Positions 45,501-57,900 of a stretch of DNA of 64,000 bases are shown piece by piece. The position numbers were made by a program, and so were the translations under genes. Under the pieces are notes generated by a model. It did no database searches. It saw only the letters and a list, made by a program, of their open reading frames with translations, and was not told the origin of the DNA. The stretch covers positions 1,674,001 through 1,738,000 of the forward strand of contig KQ964248.1 of the NCBI GenBank assembly GCA_001566295.1. The letters are read 5' to 3'. Origin of the DNA: Microdochium bolleyi. Lineage: Eukaryota > Ascomycota > Sordariomycetes > Xylariales > Microdochiaceae. Each line of letters starts with the position of its first letter. The stretch's first letter is position 1.

Positions 45501-47671
45501 CAAGCCGCTTGATGACATATGCCATGTCTTAGACTGCTCTCGGCCACAGAACAAACTCACTGAAGTCATCAAAGCGGTCTGCGTGTTTCGTCAAACGGCT
45601 CGTAGCATCCTTTCAATGTTACGATGTCAGCTATCCGGAACACCTGCTACACCTAGTCGCACAAGGACTCAAGGTTGTAAGCCTCGAGCGGTCGGTGTGG
45701 CTCTCGACCTGGCCGCATGTCATTCGCACGTCAGTTGCTCCAACGCGCATCTGTGATCGTGATCCAAGGGTGATCTATCAGGACCCCTACTCCTACCGCT
45801 AGCCACCCACGTGCGGTCGGGCGACATGGCTGCGACCACCGACACGATCAATGGAGCCCCAGCCAGTTCGACGTCAATCATCTGCAGATGGGGTCCTGCA
45901 GTGCCATGGATGCTTGGCCACGCAATGGTAACAGCTCACCTCCTCCGCGGACACAGCATAATACGCTGCTTGTCACATTGGTGGCTTGCAGTAAGCTTAC
46001 AACAGGCTCTCTCAGCTACTCACCTGGCCTGTGGCAGTACTAGCATACAAAAACAAAAGCGCAAGTGCCGCAGAGAAACGGCTCGGGATCGACCGAACTC
46101 GTCACGCTTTGACACAGCTACCATAAAAACAGGTATTGCAAAAACCTGCTCGCATTTGCTTTGCGGCGCGGCACAATGCATGGTTTCAGACATCCCTGCG
46201 AAGCACAGCATCCTACTTGACAGCATACCTTGTCGAACATCCACAACATGCTTTTGTAGCAGCCTTTCCGGCAAATATATTGACGCGCCTCATACTACAC
46301 AGCTGCTCATACCGGGATCAAAGCACTCGATCCCTACAGTGCCCACAGCATCACGACATATACAGAGCTTGTATCTGTTCACTCTGTTTTGCGTGAACAT
46401 ATCTGTGACCCCCAGGTGTCTGAGTCCATGACAGACATCGCGATGAGCCTTGCGTCACAGCTCCACATATATGCACCTTGACCTGGAGCAGTTCTGTCGA
46501 TCGAGACACGGCGGGTTGTGGGATGATGGTGCTTCCGGACAAGATCAGCTACCGACACCAGGGCCCGCTGTCGTCTATATCAGCCAATGCCGACCTCTGC
46601 CTGAAGTATACCACAGGCGACACGCCACAGATAGGGGGCATCTGGACAGATAGAACAGCTGTCCATGAGGCAGCGACCGTGCCATCAAGTCGTGGTCGGG
46701 ACAACGTTGAACTATGTGCCCACGCGTTCCGCCAGGCTGCTGCACCCACCATCACTACTTGCGTGAAGGGAGTTCATCAGCTTGGTATGACGCTAGACAT
46801 GCCTCCGCTGCATGGTTGTGTCCCGGCACTGGACTGGCCTTGGAATCTTGCCTGACCTAGCCTCACTGGCACGCGCTCTGCCGTAGATGATTGCTACGCG
46901 CCGCCGGGTCTCTTGGCCAGTTTGCTATGTTTGTTCACGTCGACACTCTGATCGGCTCATCGATCCAACATCGCGCTTGGGCAAGAAAAAGACCAAGAAT
47001 AACGGCCACTGCCCGGCGGACAGCCATGGTACTCAAGAGTAAGATGGAGAGGCGTTTGATTCCACTCGGAAATTGAGTGCACGACACGAGGCTTGTCTGA
47101 ACATTTTCGAGGTCTGAAAGCCCTACTGTAGGCAGCAGAAGATACACGCCACCACCGTGAGACTCCTAGTTCACTGTCAGATGTACGAGCACTCAGCGGC
47201 TGGATTTGTTGCACGACGTGAGTTGGGTGTAAGTGCCCCTGCATGTACCCGACACAGTGCAATTGCCGGCGTCTCCACTCCGGATGCGGTAGGGCGCCGC
47301 CGTGACTTGACGACAGCTGTCTGAAGACTGTGTGAACACTGTACATTTGCCAGCATTATGCGGACGGTAGACAGTGCTGACACGGTAGGCATCACCACTA
47401 TTACGCGATGGCGGAACCGGCCGTCTCCCGGCCTTGGCGGGGCAATGGCCGGTCTTCTGTTTCTTCACACTTGACTACCACTCACTCTACACTTCGCAGG
47501 TTGTATCTTCATCAGGTGATCTATCACCCGAAACCCTCTCTAATTCCTCTCCTGCCCCTACGCATAGCTCCTTGGTGAACTTCCCCCTTTGGCAAGCCGG
47601 AGTCCACACGACCAACCTTTAGAGCTTCTGCCCCTCCGACGTTACGACGCCATATCTTTTTCTCCGCAGCC
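42534..47671. other. Gene-poor stretch, 5.1 kb
   Basis: The first few hundred bases are the likely promoter and leader of the 75-aa gene; the last few hundred (47430-47671), pyrimidine-rich, are the likely leader of CAF16. Between them, both strands carry only short frames with atypical composition (many Cys, Ser, Arg, His) and no motifs. A tRNA-like fragment near 43765-43800 was examined and rejected. No transposon, repeat array or RNA gene recognised. Confidence 0.45.
42713..42720 (-). promoter_or_regulatory. TATA-like element upstream of the 75-aa gene
   Basis: CATATAAG on the minus strand, about 180 bases before the ATG, followed by an A/C-rich leader (ACCACCTACAAACCATCACC just before the ATG). 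A plausible core promoter, not proven. Confidence 0.35.
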
Positions 47672-48532
47672 ATGTCGTGGTCCCAAAAAGCCCCCGAGAT
47701 CGAGGTCAAGAACCTGACGTACCGGTTCCCCGGCTACGCCACGGGTCTCACCGGCGTGACCCTGCAGTCCCTCCCGCCGCGCAGCCGGACCCTGCTCATC
47801 GGCGCCAACGGGGCCGGCAAGACCACCCTCCTCCGCCTCCTCGCCGGCAAGCGCCTCGCCCCTGCGGGGACCATCAACATCGCGGGACTCGACCCGTTTA
47901 AGCAGGGTCTCGAGGGTGTTACATACCTCGGCCTCGAGTGGGTTCTCAACCCGATCGTGCGCACCGACATCGGCGTCGCCGAGCTGCTCCGGTCCGTGGG
48001 CGGGGACGCGTACCCGGACCGCCGTGACGAGCTGGTGGGCGTGCTCGACATCGACATCAACTGGCGCATGCACGCCGTGTCCGACGGCGAGCGGCGCCGC
48101 GTGCAGCTCGCAATGGGGCTCATCCGGCCCTGGACGATCCTCCTGCTCGACGAGATCACCGTGGACCTCGACGTGCTCTCGCGCGCAGAGTTCCTCGGCT
48201 GGCTGAAGCACGAGACCGAGATCCGCGAGTGCACCATCGTCTACGCCACGCACATCCTCGACAATCTCGCGGGCTGGCCCACGCACCTCGTGCACATGCA
48301 CCTGGGCGAGGTGCGCGAGTGGGGCACCACGGACAAGTTCCTCGGCGCGCAGGACGACGCGGCCAAGGGGTCCGGCAACAGCCGGCTCGGCGAGATCGTG
48401 CTGGGCTGGCTGCGCGAAGACCTCAAGGACCGCGGGCCGCGGAACCAGCAGAAGATGGGCACCGAGGGGCTCACATACTCGACGGGTGGACTGGGCGGTT
48501 ACGGCCTGGAGGCGACGCCGCCGGGGAAGTAA
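47672..48532 (+). CDS. CAF16: Soluble ABC ATPase CAF16
   Basis: Single exon, 286 residues. One nucleotide-binding domain with all motifs: Walker A GANGAGKT (residues 44-51), signature-type VSDGERRRVQL (136-146), Walker B TILLLDE (155-161) and H-loop His194 in VYATHILDNL. There is no membrane domain, as expected for CAF16, a CCR4-NOT-associated ABC protein of yeast with a proposed link to transcription regulation. The signature is SDGER instead of LSGGQ, which is the family's usual form. A Gly-rich tail (YSTGGLGGYGLEA) follows. Codons are strongly C/G-ended, suggesting good expression. Confidence 0.93.
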   Translation: MSWSQKAPEIEVKNLTYRFPGYATGLTGVTLQSLPPRSRTLLIGANGAGKTTLLRLLAGKRLAPAGTINIAGLDPFKQGLEGVTYLGLEWVLNPIVRTDIGVAELLRSVGGDAYPDRRDELVGVLDIDINWRMHAVSDGERRRVQLAMGLIRPWTILLLDEITVDLDVLSRAEFLGWLKHETEIRECTIVYATHILDNLAGWPTHLVHMHLGEVREWGTTDKFLGAQDDAAKGSGNSRLGEIVLGWLREDLKDRGPRNQQKMGTEGLTYSTGGLGGYGLEATPPGK

Positions 48533-49314
48533 GAAAGAATAAGGACGGACCGGGAGGCAGAGTTGGAGCGATGGAGAAATGGACTTGAGCCGTGCAGGGT
48601 ATATGAAATCTGGCCATTTCGTCGCAGCGCGCGGACATTGTAGCCACGCGGCTCCGATCGTCAAGGGTCGTCTTCATGTCACCTGACACGAGGGTGGTGG
48701 TGCGGTCATGATTGAGCATACAACATAGACCTGCATATCTTGGGACTCTTGCTTTTCCCGAACATTGGTACGAGAGCAGGACGAAAAGGAAGGAGGACGG
48801 TAAAAGCAAGGAAAGGTTTTCTTCAACACATCTACAGAGGGCACGGCATTTGCATTTCACAGTACTATTTTCTGCTTCATCAGAGCACCATTACACTTTT
48901 CTTCTTCTTCTCAGAGATACCCCTTTCAACAAAGGAAAGCTATACGAAAGAATACAATCAAATCACACACAAGCTATGCCAGAGCAAGCCAACTAGCCGG
49001 GTTTATTGTAGGACCGCTTAGTTCGGACATTAGGACAGTACCGCCTACAGCAGTGTCTTCACAAACGCACCCAGCGGCGCGAGGTCAGTAAGGGGAGTCA
49101 AACGTTGGCAAAAGGGTTGGCAGGTACACATACACGTGCTGGGCGTCTCATTCAGTGACAGGGAACCCTGCCGAATCATGCCAGCCAAGGGTTATGATCT
49201 CATCAATAACAAGGCTTGAGGCGAGAATACAGTGGTATTTTGTGCTAATTTCACCCAACGACAAACGCTATGCTGTTAAAACTGAAATGGAGGGATATGC
49301 CCGTGCGATAAAGT
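48533..49314. other. Convergent 3' intergenic region, about 0.8 kb
   Basis: AT-richer spacer between the stops of CAF16 and YJU2, including a CTTCTTCTT tract near 48901. Probably two 3' untranslated regions. Confidence 0.5.
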
Positions 49315-50202
49315 CTACGCCGGCTTCTTCTTGATGCCTAGCAGCGCGGAGTGGTCTTTCTTCTTCTTCACGACCCTCTTGAATGACGGAGGGGGCATGT
49401 CTGTCGAGGTCGCAGGAGCGGCTGCAGATGGCGTGCTCGCCGCTGCTGATGTCGAGGCCGCGGCCGCCTTGATGTTCGTCGTCGCTGGTGCCGGCCCTGA
49501 CGCTGAAGACGATATCGACGCGCTCTCCCCGTCGTCGATGATCTCTTCCTCCATGGCGTCCTGCCTGCGCGCAAACTCAAACGCCCGGCGCGCAGCCTCG
49601 GCGTCCTCGCGCTCCTGCCTCGTCGCCTCGTCGTCCACCGGCGCGGCAACCGTGAGCTCGGCGCCGTCGCGGTCGGCCCTCTCGAGCCGGGCGTTCCTAG
49701 TGCGGATCTCGTCGAGCGCGTCGGCGACGGCCATCTCGCGCTTCGCGTCGACCGTCTTGGCCTCGAGCTCAACCATGGCGTTCTTCTCCTCCTCCTCCTT
49801 CTCCTCGGCCTCGAGGCGGTCGAGCCGCTGCTCGTCCGTCTCCTCCTCGGTCGGGACGCGCCAGGGCTCCGTGTTGCGCTTGGCGCCCTTCTCGCACTGG
49901 TAGTCCTGGTTCTTCGGGTCGGTGCGGAACGTGATCTCAGCGCTGCACCGCGTGCAGCGGATGTAGAACCGGAAGATCTGGATGCCCAGGTACTTGTCGC
50001 CCTCGGGGACCTCCTTGCGCGCGTTGAACTTGCGACCTTTGTAGATGTACTCGCCGCACGTCGTGCACTTCATGCTGAAGGGCGCCATGAGCCGCACCGT
50101 CTGGACCTTCGGGCCGGCCTTCTTGGGCGCGCGGACCCGGCCGAGCGCGCTCGGGTCGAAGTCGGGCGGGTAGTACTTTGTGAGGACCTTTCGCTCGGAC
50201 AT
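49315..50202 (-). CDS. YJU2: Pre-mRNA splicing factor YJU2 (CWC16 family)
   Basis: Single exon, 295 residues, starting MSERKVLTKYYPPDFDP, the conserved N-terminus of the family. Two zinc-binding CxxC pairs are visible: Cys46/Cys49 (MKCTTCGEYIYKGRKFNAR) and Cys83/Cys86 (FRFYIRCTRCSAEITF), followed by RTDPKNQDYQCEKGAKRN. The C-terminal half is a charged coiled-coil stretch (about 120-220) and an Ala/Ser/Thr-rich linker ending in a Lys-rich tail (KKKKDHSALLGIKKKPA) that may act as a nuclear signal. Role: spliceosome component that helps step-one catalysis after Prp2 action, in the nucleus. The distinction from the paralog CCDC130/Cwf16-like group is by the N-terminus. Confidence 0.93.
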   Translation of the reverse strand: MSERKVLTKYYPPDFDPSALGRVRAPKKAGPKVQTVRLMAPFSMKCTTCGEYIYKGRKFNARKEVPEGDKYLGIQIFRFYIRCTRCSAEITFRTDPKNQDYQCEKGAKRNTEPWRVPTEEETDEQRLDRLEAEEKEEEEKNAMVELEAKTVDAKREMAVADALDEIRTRNARLERADRDGAELTVAAPVDDEATRQEREDAEAARRAFEFARRQDAMEEEIIDDGESASISSSASGPAPATTNIKAAAASTSAAASTPSAAAPATSTDMPPPSFKRVVKKKKDHSALLGIKKKPA

Positions 50203-51025
50203 GGTGGGCTAGAGGTCGTTGCGCAGTGGCGTGTCGTTCGTGGCTCGGAGGGTTGATGAGGCTGCGATACGGCAGGTAGCTGGTGCTATTCGACTTCGCA
50301 GACCTGGCGGAGCTGTTCTGTGCTGTCGGGGCCTGATGCTGGTGATTGTTGAAGGACGACGGCGGCCCTGAGTCTCGGGTCAATCGATAAAGGCTTGACT
50401 GTGGTCCTGGGGTGGGTCGATCTTGCGGAAGCTTGTCTCGCTGACTAATCCTGGATGGTGAACAACAACGGAGGCACCAGGTTCGGACCGTGCGATTGCG
50501 ACTACAACGGTATCCTATCAGAGCAAAGTACAGATGTGCTTTGAGGCAGTCCTAATGAAAGTCTACTGTGCATCCAGTCCAGCATGGGCAGGCTGAGTCG
50601 GCGTCCTTCTGCGCGTCGAGCTTTCTGGATGTGGAGTTGGTTGGGGATGGTGGTGGAGAGCGCGGAAAGGTCCGAGAACCGCAGGCCCGGAGCCGGAAGC
50701 TCGTGACGGAGCCGTCCAATCCGTTGCGGATGGCGTTTCTTTGCCCTTGCGAGCCCGACAATGTGTTTCGAGATACTTTTCAGAATAACGAGCACATCAA
50801 GCCGACAGCAGACGACCCGTTCTGCTCCCCTGGTCTTTTCATCTGAACTGACTTGATCTACCGTGGTAACACATAACCCCACCAGGTGACAAGAGTTGCG
50901 GCCGTGCTCATCCGAAGTCCCGAGCATCAACGCTCACAAAGACACATCTATATCTGTTCAAAACCCCAACTCGCCGACGCCCGAGGTCAAGACCACTGAT
51001 CTGTACCCCAACGTCGTCGCGAAAC
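50203..51025. promoter_or_regulatory. Divergent intergenic region between YJU2 and BNA7
   Basis: About 820 bases between opposite starts; expected to hold both promoters and leaders. Nothing specific identified. Confidence 0.45.
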
Positions 51026-51974
51026 ATGGCCTCCTCACTCGCCTACAAGGTCCACCACTACGCCCCGGAGCGGGATCTCCAGCAGGTCGGGGTCTGGCCC
51101 GTCGACCTCGAGGACAAGTCCAAGTACTGGATCATGTGAGTGACACGTTCTCTTGTCTTCGTACCGAGACCCAATCATCACTCACGCTCCTCTATCAAGC
51201 TACATCCACGGCGGCGCCTGGCAGGACCCGGAGATCCTGCACAAGACCTTCGTCCCCTCCATAGACAAGATCCTCGCCTCGACCTCCTCCAAGCAGCACA
51301 TCGCAGCATTCGCCTCCATCGACTACTGCCTCTCCCCATACCCCTCGGCCCCGCAGGACCCGAGCACCACCCCGGCCGCCCAGCTCCGCGACGCGCACCA
51401 CCCGGACCACGTGCGCGACGTGGCCGCCGCGCTCGCCTACCTGCAGGCCCAGTACGGCTTCGGCAGCCGGTACGTCCTGCTGGGCCACTCGGCGGGCGCG
51501 ACGCTGACGTTCCAGGCCGTCGCGGGCCTCGCCTCTGGTGCGGCGGCAGCCAGTTTCGCCCACCCCGCCGCGGCGATCGGGCTGTGCGGCATCTACGACC
51601 TCAACGCGCTGTGGGACCGCATGAAGGGGACGTACACCTTCATCGAGTCCGTCTTCGGCCCGGACCGCAAGGCGTGGGACCTCGCGGCCCCGGCCAGGTT
51701 CTCGGGGGACTACTCCCAGGCGTGGCAGCCGCTCGAGCGGAAGCCGGTAGTCATCCTCGCCTCGTCGTCCGAGGACGAGCTCATCGACGAGCCAGAGGTC
51801 GAGCTCATGGCGGCCAAGGTGCAGTCCGATCAGGGTCTGGACTACATACTCGTCAAGGACATGCGGGGCAAGCATGACGACGTCTGGTTAGACGGGGCCG
51901 AGGTTGCGAGGATAGTACTCCTCGCGCTGGAGAAGCTGACGAGTAGGCACGACCATCGCGGACTCAGGACATAG
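51026..51974 (+). CDS. BNA7: Kynurenine formamidase (N-formylkynurenine formamidase)
   Basis: Two exons, 51026-51135 and 51200-51974, across a 64-nt intron (GTGAGT ... CAAG) that splits the codon for Ile37; 294 residues. It is an alpha/beta hydrolase: oxyanion-hole motif HGGAW (residues 40-44) and nucleophile elbow GHSAGA with Ser134; a later acidic segment (ASSSEDELIDEPE) should supply the Asp and GKHDDVW the His of the triad. HGGxW with GxSxG is the fungal BNA7 arrangement. Reaction: N-formylkynurenine to kynurenine plus formate, the second step of tryptophan breakdown towards NAD, in the cytosol. Other small esterases share these motifs, but the YIHGGAWQDPE context and length fit BNA7 well. 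Confidence 0.88.
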
Positions 51975-52597
51975 AATGATCATCGTGTATTACAAGCGCT
52001 AGAATATTCGCGTGTGCTCAGCCCCACAGATGGAATAAATCATGAAACTCTGCGGCCGCTCTGATCCTCTGTAACACAAGACAAAAATTATTTACACTGC
52101 GAAGAATGACGTTGGCGTTCTGTCCCTGCTCGCATCCAAAGACGCGCAACGCCCACCTCCTTACTCTTCAAAACAAAAGAAAATACCAAAACAAGAGGTC
52201 GCCCAGGTTCGGTGTTGGTCGGGGTATTTTTGGGCCAGACTTGTTGCTATGCCAGTTTGTCTGCTGTCTATGTTGCAATCGATGCCAGAACGCCAGGTGG
52301 AAAGACAAATCGCGGGCCCGTGAACTCAAAGTGTATCGCAAACAGGCAAAGTGGAGTTGGTTCGTAGTTTCGTGATCTCGTGAGCATCGTGAAGGGCAAA
52401 GATTGCCATATTAGTGCTCTGCAATGGGGTGCTTGGCTATGGCCAAGAACGATCCCACGAGAAGCAAGTGTGCCGGGTCAAGTGGCCCAGCGGAGGCCAT
52501 ATGAGGGTCTTCGGTTGTGCGCAGGTGTGTGCTAGTGATGAATGTTGCCGCAAGTTGGCAATCATTGAGTGTAGACCGTGGCCGTAAACAGGGAGCT
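51975..52597. other. Convergent 3' intergenic region
   Basis: About 620 bases between the BNA7 stop and the cyclin stop; the left part is A-rich (52070-52190). Probably 3' untranslated regions. Confidence 0.5.
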
Positions 52598-54955
52598 CTA
52601 TCCCTGGACTGGAATGGACATCTTGAGGGAGTGGTGGCTGTGGCTGGTCGTCTCGGGAAGGAAGTCCAGACCTGGGAAGTCTGACGAGGTCCGATATCCG
52701 ATGGACTGCTGGAAAGGCAGCGTGAACCCCTTGTTCAGCTGCGTCTCGACAAACGTGGCGGCGCGCTTGTAGCGCCGGTCAGAGTATTTCTCGAAGACGG
52801 CGACGTGATGCTTGCGAGCGATCCGGCAGCAGTCAAGGATAGTTGAGATCAGAGGCTTGAGCTGGGCGAAAGTGTACTGGGAGTAGTAGACATGGGGTTT
52901 TGTCTGCAGATTGTTAGCATGTGGATGGCACATGGAGAAGATGTGCGGCACTCACCCATTCACCCTTGCCCAATATGAGGCGGGACAGACAATGGGCACC
53001 AGCAGCAAGGTAGCTCGCAGGACTTGAGACGAATCGCTCGTCCATAATGGCGACCTCCAAGAGGTACTTGGAAAGCGTGCGGGACTCCAGATCGTAGTCG
53101 TCCGCCTTACTGATGCGTCGGAGAAAACTCATCGGGCCCGGCCAACCCATCTCGAAGTTGAGCATGCTTAGCATGAAGCGCTCAGCTTTGAGGATCTCTT
53201 CGACAGTGTATCCGTGGTCGACCATGTAGGCGATCTCCTGGACGGAAGGGCAGTTGATCTCTTCATATTTGGCTGCCAGGAAGAGTGCGGTCGCGCCGAC
53301 GAGCTGCAGCTTGCCCAAGGAAACGATCTTGGCGCTCAGGAAACGGTCGATGTAGTTGACAGTCAAAAATAGAGTCTCTGGGAGCAGGCCGAAGCGAGTG
53401 TGGACCTGGATGACCCAGTCCATCAGCACCGATCGCATCGACCACTGGATCTCGGTCTGCATGTCCATGTAGTTGGCGTTGGGTAGCATCTGGAGCTGTA
53501 ATGTCAAGTATGTTAGCATATGATTCACACACGCGTCACTGAGATGCATTCCGCGTACCTCGAGCTCGCGGCAATAGTCGAAGATGTCGTCGCCGTACTC
53601 GGCGACCATGCTGACGTCCCAGCACTCCTCGTCTTCTTCCTCTTTGGTCCGATGAGCGTCGACATAGAGCTTCGCGGCTTCAAGCTCAGCCTGTCCTCTC
53701 CGGCCAATCTTGGGAGGGAACATGACGGAGAATGCGGTTGTGGTGTTGTCTCCGTGAGAGCGGTAGGAGTGAGCTGTCATGTATCCCTGGTCGTCGCCGT
53801 AGGCTTCGTCGTCGTAGTCAGACAGCTCAGGACTGTCATCAGGCATAGTGTTCGATGGGTAAGCCTCGGCGTGTGCATATGGCTCTGTGTCGATAGAGAC
53901 AGCATAATTCGATGTGGCGGTCATGGAGTTGGCGATGTGGACATGCACTTCAGCACTTGTTTCGGTCTCGGTGGTAGGTGCTCTCGGGAGCTCTTCAACA
54001 GCGTCGACGTAGAGCGAGTCTACGTGCTCTTCTTCGAGCGCAGCGTCGTTGGGGGCCACAATTGCTTCAGGATCCGTACTCGCCGATGAGCCGGAGAAGT
54101 ATGAGTTGTAGTCTCCAGACTGGTGTGTGGCAGCTGGCTCTTCGAGTGAGAGAGGCATCGAACATTCCTTCTCAAGCGTGGGACGGACAGAAGGCTGCTC
54201 GAAGCTGACGATCTCGGAGAAAGATACGCCCACTGATGACAGCGCATCGACAATGTTGGGGAGCTCGGGCTGCTCCTCGACCTCGACATTGGTAGGCAGG
54301 TCTTTCGTGACGAGTTGTTGAGTGTCAGATATTCTTAGCAGTGCTCGGGCGCTTTGCCGATCGTGTTGCCTTAGGTTGATTGACGAAGCTGACTTCAGCG
54401 GTTGTCGCTGAGCCGGTCTAGCGGATTGGTCTTTGGAGACGTCGCGATTGCCTTGGTTCTCCTTGCCTTTCAGGACAGTGAAGCCAGCCGTCGACTTCTG
54501 CTTGGCCAGTCCTTTGCCCGTGTCTGTGGGAGCCTGGCGGGAGATGTTGCTGAAGTCAGCGAGGGCGGTGCGCCTCGCAGCCATCCGCAGGCCGCCATTG
54601 GTGGGCATATTGAGGAGGTTGCCGGTGGACTTGTGACGATGGTGGATGGTCTGCTTGGGACCGATAACCAGGTTCTCGTTGCCCAGGCTGGGGGCGCCAC
54701 GGATGCGGCGTGCAGGCTGCGAGACAGGACAAAGTCAGAGATGGATCGGAATTGGCGATCAGAGATTGCGCACAAGGCATCAAGAGTACGGATGAAGAAG
54801 TGGACTGTTGTGCTAGATGTGCAGGGAGATTGATTGCGAGGCAGTGATGAGCAAGACGCGTCGCGGAGGATTGATGTTGGCGGGTGGTGCAGGTTGGGTC
54901 CGCAGTGATCAGGTCATTTGCGTCCCAGGCAATCGCGGCTTACCTTTGAGTCCAT
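52598..54955 (-). CDS. G2/M B-type cyclin
   Basis: Four exons: 54944-54955 (only MDSK), 53559-54716, 52956-53495 and 52598-52903; introns 227, 63 and 52 nt. The joined protein has 671 residues. Two APC/C degrons are visible: a D-box RTALADFSN (residues 53-61) and a KEN box (89-91). The cyclin box begins with MRSVLMDWVIQVH (410-422) and includes LFLTVNYIDRFLS and LVGATALFLAAKYEE; the second cyclin fold spans exons 3-4 (KGEW joined to TKPHVYYSQYTF). Residues about 100-370 are an acidic, Ser/Thr-rich low-complexity region, so the N-terminal arm is longer than in classic NimE/Cdc13 cyclins. It activates CDK1 for mitosis. The 63-nt intron at 53496-53558 contains no stop in frame. Whether this is the NimE ortholog or a second B cyclin is unsettled. 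Confidence 0.93.
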
Positions 54956-57900
54956 GGTTGCTGGATGTAATGTGAGGTCCGACTAGAGACTGCCGTGGTT
55001 GATATCAAGGTCGAGGCGAGTACCTGGAGGCAGGCGCAGGTCAAGGCTTTAGGGCAGAATTGCCAGCGGGTCGTGGTGAAGCAGCTGGCTGGTGCGAGAG
55101 GAGCTCGAGCTGCCGTTACTCGGGAGATGATATCGCGTGCCGGAGGACGTGCAGCGACGCGCGGGAGTGATCCTTCTCGTCTACGCGCATGCAGGCCGAC
55201 GGTTAGAAAGAGCTTGCCTGACGACGTATCGAGGATGCATGTACGATGCACTCCATGGAACAGGAGACAATGCGCGAGGGAGCAGCGACGGGGAGGCCGA
55301 AGGGAAAGCGCACGCAGCTGGCAGGGAAGTGGAAGCGGCGCATAAGGAATGACAAAAGGAGCGTGTCCAGTGCTCAGAAATGAGGCCAATGCTGCGATGC
55401 GCGTCGATGGCCATCTGAAATTAGATGCTGCCCAGGTGGGTACGTACCAGGTCTCCCTTGGAGAGGAGCGTCAGGGATGCCGCCTTGGTGCGTGCGTGCC
55501 GGCCAGGAACGCTGCCGTAGTCACTAGCGCTGGCGGCCGTGTTGCTGCTGCGAGCCACCTGAGGGAGCGGCTGTGGCTGGTGCTGCTGCTGGCTGGCGTG
55601 GCGGCGGTCGTCGAACGGAGCAGGTCGCTTTCTCGATTCCGACAAGCCGATTCGTTCAGTCTGCGATAATGATGAGTTGTCGCAAGGGAGTGCTACCGTT
55701 CGAGCTGCAGTCGCAGGACTTGGGCGATTTGGTGTCGTTAGTTGTGTTGGCCGTGGCGAGAATCTTGCCGAAGCTGAGCATCAAGAGCTGAGCGATGCAA
55801 GGAAAACAAATGTCGGCCGGAGTGCACAAGAGGGCATGCATTTGTTTTGATACGAGCATTGAGGGCTGTTGTTGACTGGAATTCATGGCCGTCGCAGCGG
55901 GAACTCCACCACGGGCGTCAACAAACAACCCAAAACAAAGCGCACAATGGGGCCTGTCCATGCATGTCGTGCACTTCGGGGCTGGGGCTGGACTCCACCA
56001 TGCCCGATGCGCACGACGCCTCGTTGGCTCGAAGGCTGGCTCCGCTGCAGGAGCAGGGGAGCGTGTTGAGTGTGATTGGCTGCGACAGCTTCCCTGTGGT
56101 TGCTGTGCCGGGCAACGGGACCTTGGACTCACGGACGGGATCCAGCAGAGTTCGGGCCCGCAAACCTGGGGAGTGCAGGGTAGGTGGGTAGGACATGGCC
56201 TGCAGAGTGTCGGATGCGAATGACTCAGCAAGAGGAGCGTCCAGCTGAGTCATCACGGTCTGTCCAGATTGGCACAATACGTCATGCAGCTAAGTCCCAC
56301 CTGTGCATCGCGTGTTCAAAAACACCGATGATAATGCTCAAGCAGACAGAACAGCGCATTGATCACCGAAATGGGTCCAAAAACATGTCAAATGAATAGC
56401 TAGATGTTATCAAGTGCTTCATTAAGCCAAAGGATCTTTTCCATGAACAAAAACACTGTCCATAGTGCCGAGACGATTCGCCATGTGCACGACGCGCTGC
56501 AAGTCGACCCGCATCACGTTGTGCACACGCGGTCATGTGACCTGGATATAGTGGTTTGCACAGGGCACATCGGCCGTTTCTGCACCCCTCACCTCCCTAC
56601 ACTCTGAGTATGGGGCATTCACCCCAGGCGCCTTGCCACGCTCAGGAACTGGGCGGTCTGCCCAGCAAGTCTCGCAAATCATTAGTGAAATACGAAGTGA
56701 CTGGTCATCGATCACGATTACACGCGCGCGACCGTGGGAGATGCGCAGAGCGCTTCCATCCCAAGCTCGATCGTTTCCGACCCCTTGCAGCCACAAGACC
56801 CCTCGGCGGCTCCCGGGACGAATTCGAGAGTCAAAGTTGCAAGGGGACCCAATCAGGCCCGGAAGCGCCGGTTGTACCACGACTGGCTATTCCCGACCAG
56901 CAAGGTCCTCTCCAGACACCCTTCGTCGCCATCCTGCGCAATCTCAAAAGTCGTACTGCGCAGCACAATTCGCGCGCGAATCGGCGCCACCAAGCAAGCA
57001 GGCATGCAGTTAGCTCGCGGCTCGAAGATAGATCATGGCCGGCCTCCCCCTCCTCGACCGCGGCCGCCACAAAGGGCGGCCGCCCAGCCAGGCAGGTCTC
57101 GCCGCTTCGCTGTTCTAGCCTCAGACACGGGGCAACTCTATCCAGCGAGCCGTGGCCAATGATCCTCACAACGCTCATCAGCCTCGTGCGCTGCGGATAA
57201 CATGGTCCCCTCCTCGGCATGCATAACTGAAGGGTGTGTGTGCTGCAACCTGCCAGTCTTGCGCTGCTGCAATGGATTCCCCCTTCCGGCCGCAGCGCGA
57301 TCGCAAAAGGCACTCTCGATGAAACACGGCCGCTGCTGGCTACCCGGACTCCGTCAATCTCGATGGGCCTGAGTCTCCATGGTGATTGCCACTGAGGAGA
57401 ACACTTGTGGGAACTGTTGAATGATGAACACGACCCAGAGAGCGTGCGCAATTGCGTGGCTATCACCTCCAAGGGGCTGAACGTACGTGTGTGGCCAGGT
57501 GTGTGTGAGTGTGCGTGTGCGCCGCCGCCGCGAGGACCGACTGTTCCCCGCGATTTGCACGCTCGTGGACCGTGTGCGACGGATCGGGCGCATACGGTGC
57601 TGGCTTGACAGCGCGCGCACAGCGGGTGCGTTTTCGCTCACAGGCGGCGCATCGCAAACACGCATTTGCGATGAACGTCGCAGACCGCACTTTCGAGGCC
57701 CTGGGGTTGACCTGCATGGTTGGCTGGTGTCGCGATACGTTCACGAATGGTTGGGCACAATCTTTGACGTCCCGCGACAGCTGCACGCGGCGCCGCTTTG
57801 CCGTGTCGTTCGGCTGCAATGCGTCTTGTTGAGCGTCGACTGCCCGAGTGCCGCGCCCACATGTGCCGATCCGGTGGCGGCGCGCAAGCCAAAAGTCGAC

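Noticed and set aside
47642..48664. 340-aa minus-strand frame over CAF16
   Set aside because: It is the antisense shadow of a strongly C/G-ended gene, which suppresses stops on the other strand.
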